Below, in pieces: positions 61,901 to 64,000 of a DNA stretch of 64,000 nucleotides; within the stretch, counting starts at the first letter, position 1, and the number at the start of each line of letters is the position of its first letter. The notes beneath the pieces are model-generated. The model was given only the letters and a program-made list of their open reading frames with translations. It did not search any database and was not told the DNA's origin. The DNA comes from Caprimulgus europaeus (lineage: Eukaryota; Chordata; Aves; Caprimulgiformes; Caprimulgidae), in assembly GCA_907165065.1 (NCBI GenBank), contig OU015534.1, positions 15,383,686 through 15,447,685 on the forward strand, written 5' to 3'. Made by a program: the position numbers and the translations under genes.

Positions 61901-64000
61901 AATATTCCTGAAAAAATATTTTTGATTTGACAAGCATATTAATTCCATCATTAGATACCCACCAGGACAGAGGTCAGTTCCTAAGACTTTCCTGCAAGTT
62001 TAAAGAAAATAATGTATTTTAGCACCGAGGCAAGTTAAAATGGGACTGGAGAGCCCACTGAGCCATGAGTCTCTAGAAATTAGTCCTAACCTGAATACCC
62101 GCAGAAATAATCTTACTTAGTGATTCTTCCCTAAGCCCCCAGAAAATTATTTGGTAGTTTCAATAGAATAATCATCACCAAAAATTGGCACTAGTACCTA
62201 TCTTTTTATCTTGGGAAGGAAAGTGAAACAGTTAAAAACAAACTTTGTAAACTCTAGCCAGCAAAGTTCCTTTTAACCTTCTAAGCACTTGAGCTGCAGT
62301 ATCATCTAGTCACTAACAATAATGTCAATAATAAAACATGCATCACACATGATATATAAGGAAATTTTCATCACAAAGTAGTTGTTACGCAAGAAAACAT
62401 TTGTCCCCATGAGACACAAATTTATCTCTCTTATATTCATAGTAAAAACCAACTCTTGATGTCGTAAAAAGTGGTATAAGTAAATTAGCAATGAATGCTT
62501 TATGTCAGGAACTACTCACTAAATGCTTTATCCAGGCACTGCCAGTCAGGACACAGCAAACCTGCAATGGTCTGTCTGGTGAACGCAGGCTCCCCTTCAT
62601 TCGAGCAACATTATCTATGCTCCAACAGGAAAAAGAGTAAGATGCATTTTAGGAACTGGCCCAAACACTGGTGGTTCAGGTGTTTTGTTGGGGTTTTTTT
62701 TCCTAATTAAAACTTCATAAAAATATATTGATATTGTTTTATTAACAATTTCTTTCATCCCACTATTTTCTACAATGTCAGTTGCTTGAAAGGAACAAAC
62801 TTTACACATTATTAGCTCTTTCAACAAATTAGAAAAACAAATATGAACATAGTATACCATATTCCTATATAATGAAAAATTGATTATAAGCAAAGAATTG
62901 CATACTGTGCTAGTGTTGTAAATTACTTCCTCTGTGGCTTTTACAACATTGCCTATGAACATAATTGAATGTCACTAGTTTATGTTTGCAAATACAATCC
63001 CAATGACATTGCACCTGGGAGCATGTATGTACAGTCATCTGTTATGGGGAAGGATCTAAACATATGGCCTGTTGATTGGGGTCTGGCCCCAAAGCTATCA
63101 CAAAATCCTCCAGTGAGTTTTCTGCCAGACTAACCCACCACAATAATTCAGCTCTATCAAATAGGAGCTTCTCAACAACGACTGAGAAAGTGTATATCAT
63201 TTGAAACAGCCACTTCAGATCTAAACACTAAACATTTGAGAAAGCCAAGGTCAGAGGCATACCCCTTACCAAGAGAAACCTATATTGGGTCCAATCCTAC
63301 ATTTTTATTCATTTTACCAGGATAATCTGTGAAGACACAGGTTTTATTTTGTCTTTCAGTTTTCCAGTAACACCTTTCTACAGCAAAGCTTTAACAGTGA
63401 ACTTATCTTTTGAGTACATGGGTAGCACATGTTCAAAGTTAAGCTGATTCTTTAAACATAGTTGGACCACATGCGCATGGTTCCCATCAGCTGTTAGAAG
63501 GCAAATCAGTTTTGGACAAGTCTTCTCTGGCTTATAAATGCAGTGCACATGCTATCACTTAGACAGACAAAACATGTTGCTTTTCCTCATTTCTGCATGT
63601 GTTTTTCTGAATAGGATAGTAATTTTTAAAAAGCAGAAAATAAACTGTAAGTTTCTATTTGTGAAAATAAGCAAATGTTTCTAGGAATTCAAATAGGATA
63701 AGATATTTAAACTTTAAACAAATACCTTTGGAAATAATATTTTCCACCAGTAAACATAGGAGTTTGATGTATTTGAAATGAGATACAGCTCTTGACAATC
63801 ACTAAAGCTTACCGTGGGGTTCCAGACTTTAGAAATAAAGGTCTACATGTACATTTTTTGGAAGAAACAGCAATCAGACTAAGAAGTAAGCACCTGCTGG
63901 CAGTGTCAGAATCTATAAATTAGGGCAGTATCTTTTTGTGTCTGTTACTACATTTGAATTTGAAACATCTACCCAAAGTAAATTGCAGCATTTGGGCTGC
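58941..64000. other. non-coding sequence, no gene seen
   Basis: A G+C-richer patch at about 59,040-59,300 borders the CR1 and accounts for open frames on both strands there (for example 58905-59315, plus, 136 codons). None resembles a known protein. From 59.4 kb to the end the DNA is AT-rich and featureless apart from short T runs (about 60391-60401 and 60714-60724). No promoter-like or terminal exon signal is evident. Confidence 0.55.

Noticed and set aside
1..64000. CRISPR arrays, operons, phage or bacterial systems, tRNA and rRNA genes
   Set aside because: No regularly spaced direct repeats, no closely packed long open frames and no cloverleaf or rRNA-like sequence were seen. The repeat content is that of a bird nuclear genome.

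Overview
This is an AT-rich, gene-poor stretch of vertebrate nuclear DNA, almost certainly from a bird. The evidence is the repeat content. There are CR1 LINE 3' ends finished by degenerate (ATTCTRTG)n octamers, and a 5'-truncated CR1 carrying a long open stretch of reverse transcriptase with the FADDTKLG motif. There are also two solo retroviral LTRs that resemble, from memory, avian ERVL-type LTRs, and repeat density is low overall. I found no bacterial or viral gene organisation, no tRNA or rRNA gene, no CRISPR array and no recognisable host protein-coding exon. The window is best read as intergenic sequence or the inside of a very large intron.

Layout: 1-5.7 kb is non-coding with homopolymer tracts. 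About 5.77-6.15 kb is a very old CR1/L3-like ORF2 relic (+). 8.47-8.60 kb is a short CR1 3' end (-). 14,159-15,186 is a 1,028-bp solo LTR (+) flanked by a perfect 5-bp duplication TCTTG and containing a degenerate array of about 45-bp modules. 22.35-22.50 kb is a CR1 3' end (-). 23.06-23.79 kb is a second decayed CR1/L3-like ORF2 and 3' end (+). 28.62-28.78 kb may be an ancient amniote repeat. 33.24-33.35 kb is a MIR-like SINE core (+). 46,724-47,185 is a 462-bp solo LTR (-) with a perfect 5-bp duplication GGGTG. About 57.88-58.94 kb is the youngest-looking CR1 (-), with 295 uninterrupted codons of the ORF2 C-terminus and in-frame TGA codons upstream. The rest has no feature I can name apart from simple repeats and a few short palindromes.

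There are no genes here that work together. What the window records is layers of dead retroelements: Mesozoic-scale MIR and L3/CR1 relics, then two ERV insertions reduced to solo LTRs, then CR1 fragments. I found no convincing undescribed biological system. The best-supported observations are the two LTR/target-site-duplication pairs. The most interesting structural ones are the modular tandem array inside the first LTR and a 22-bp palindrome made of two opposed GATA-type sites at 35.44 kb. Family names come from memory of repeat consensus sequences and were not checked against a database.
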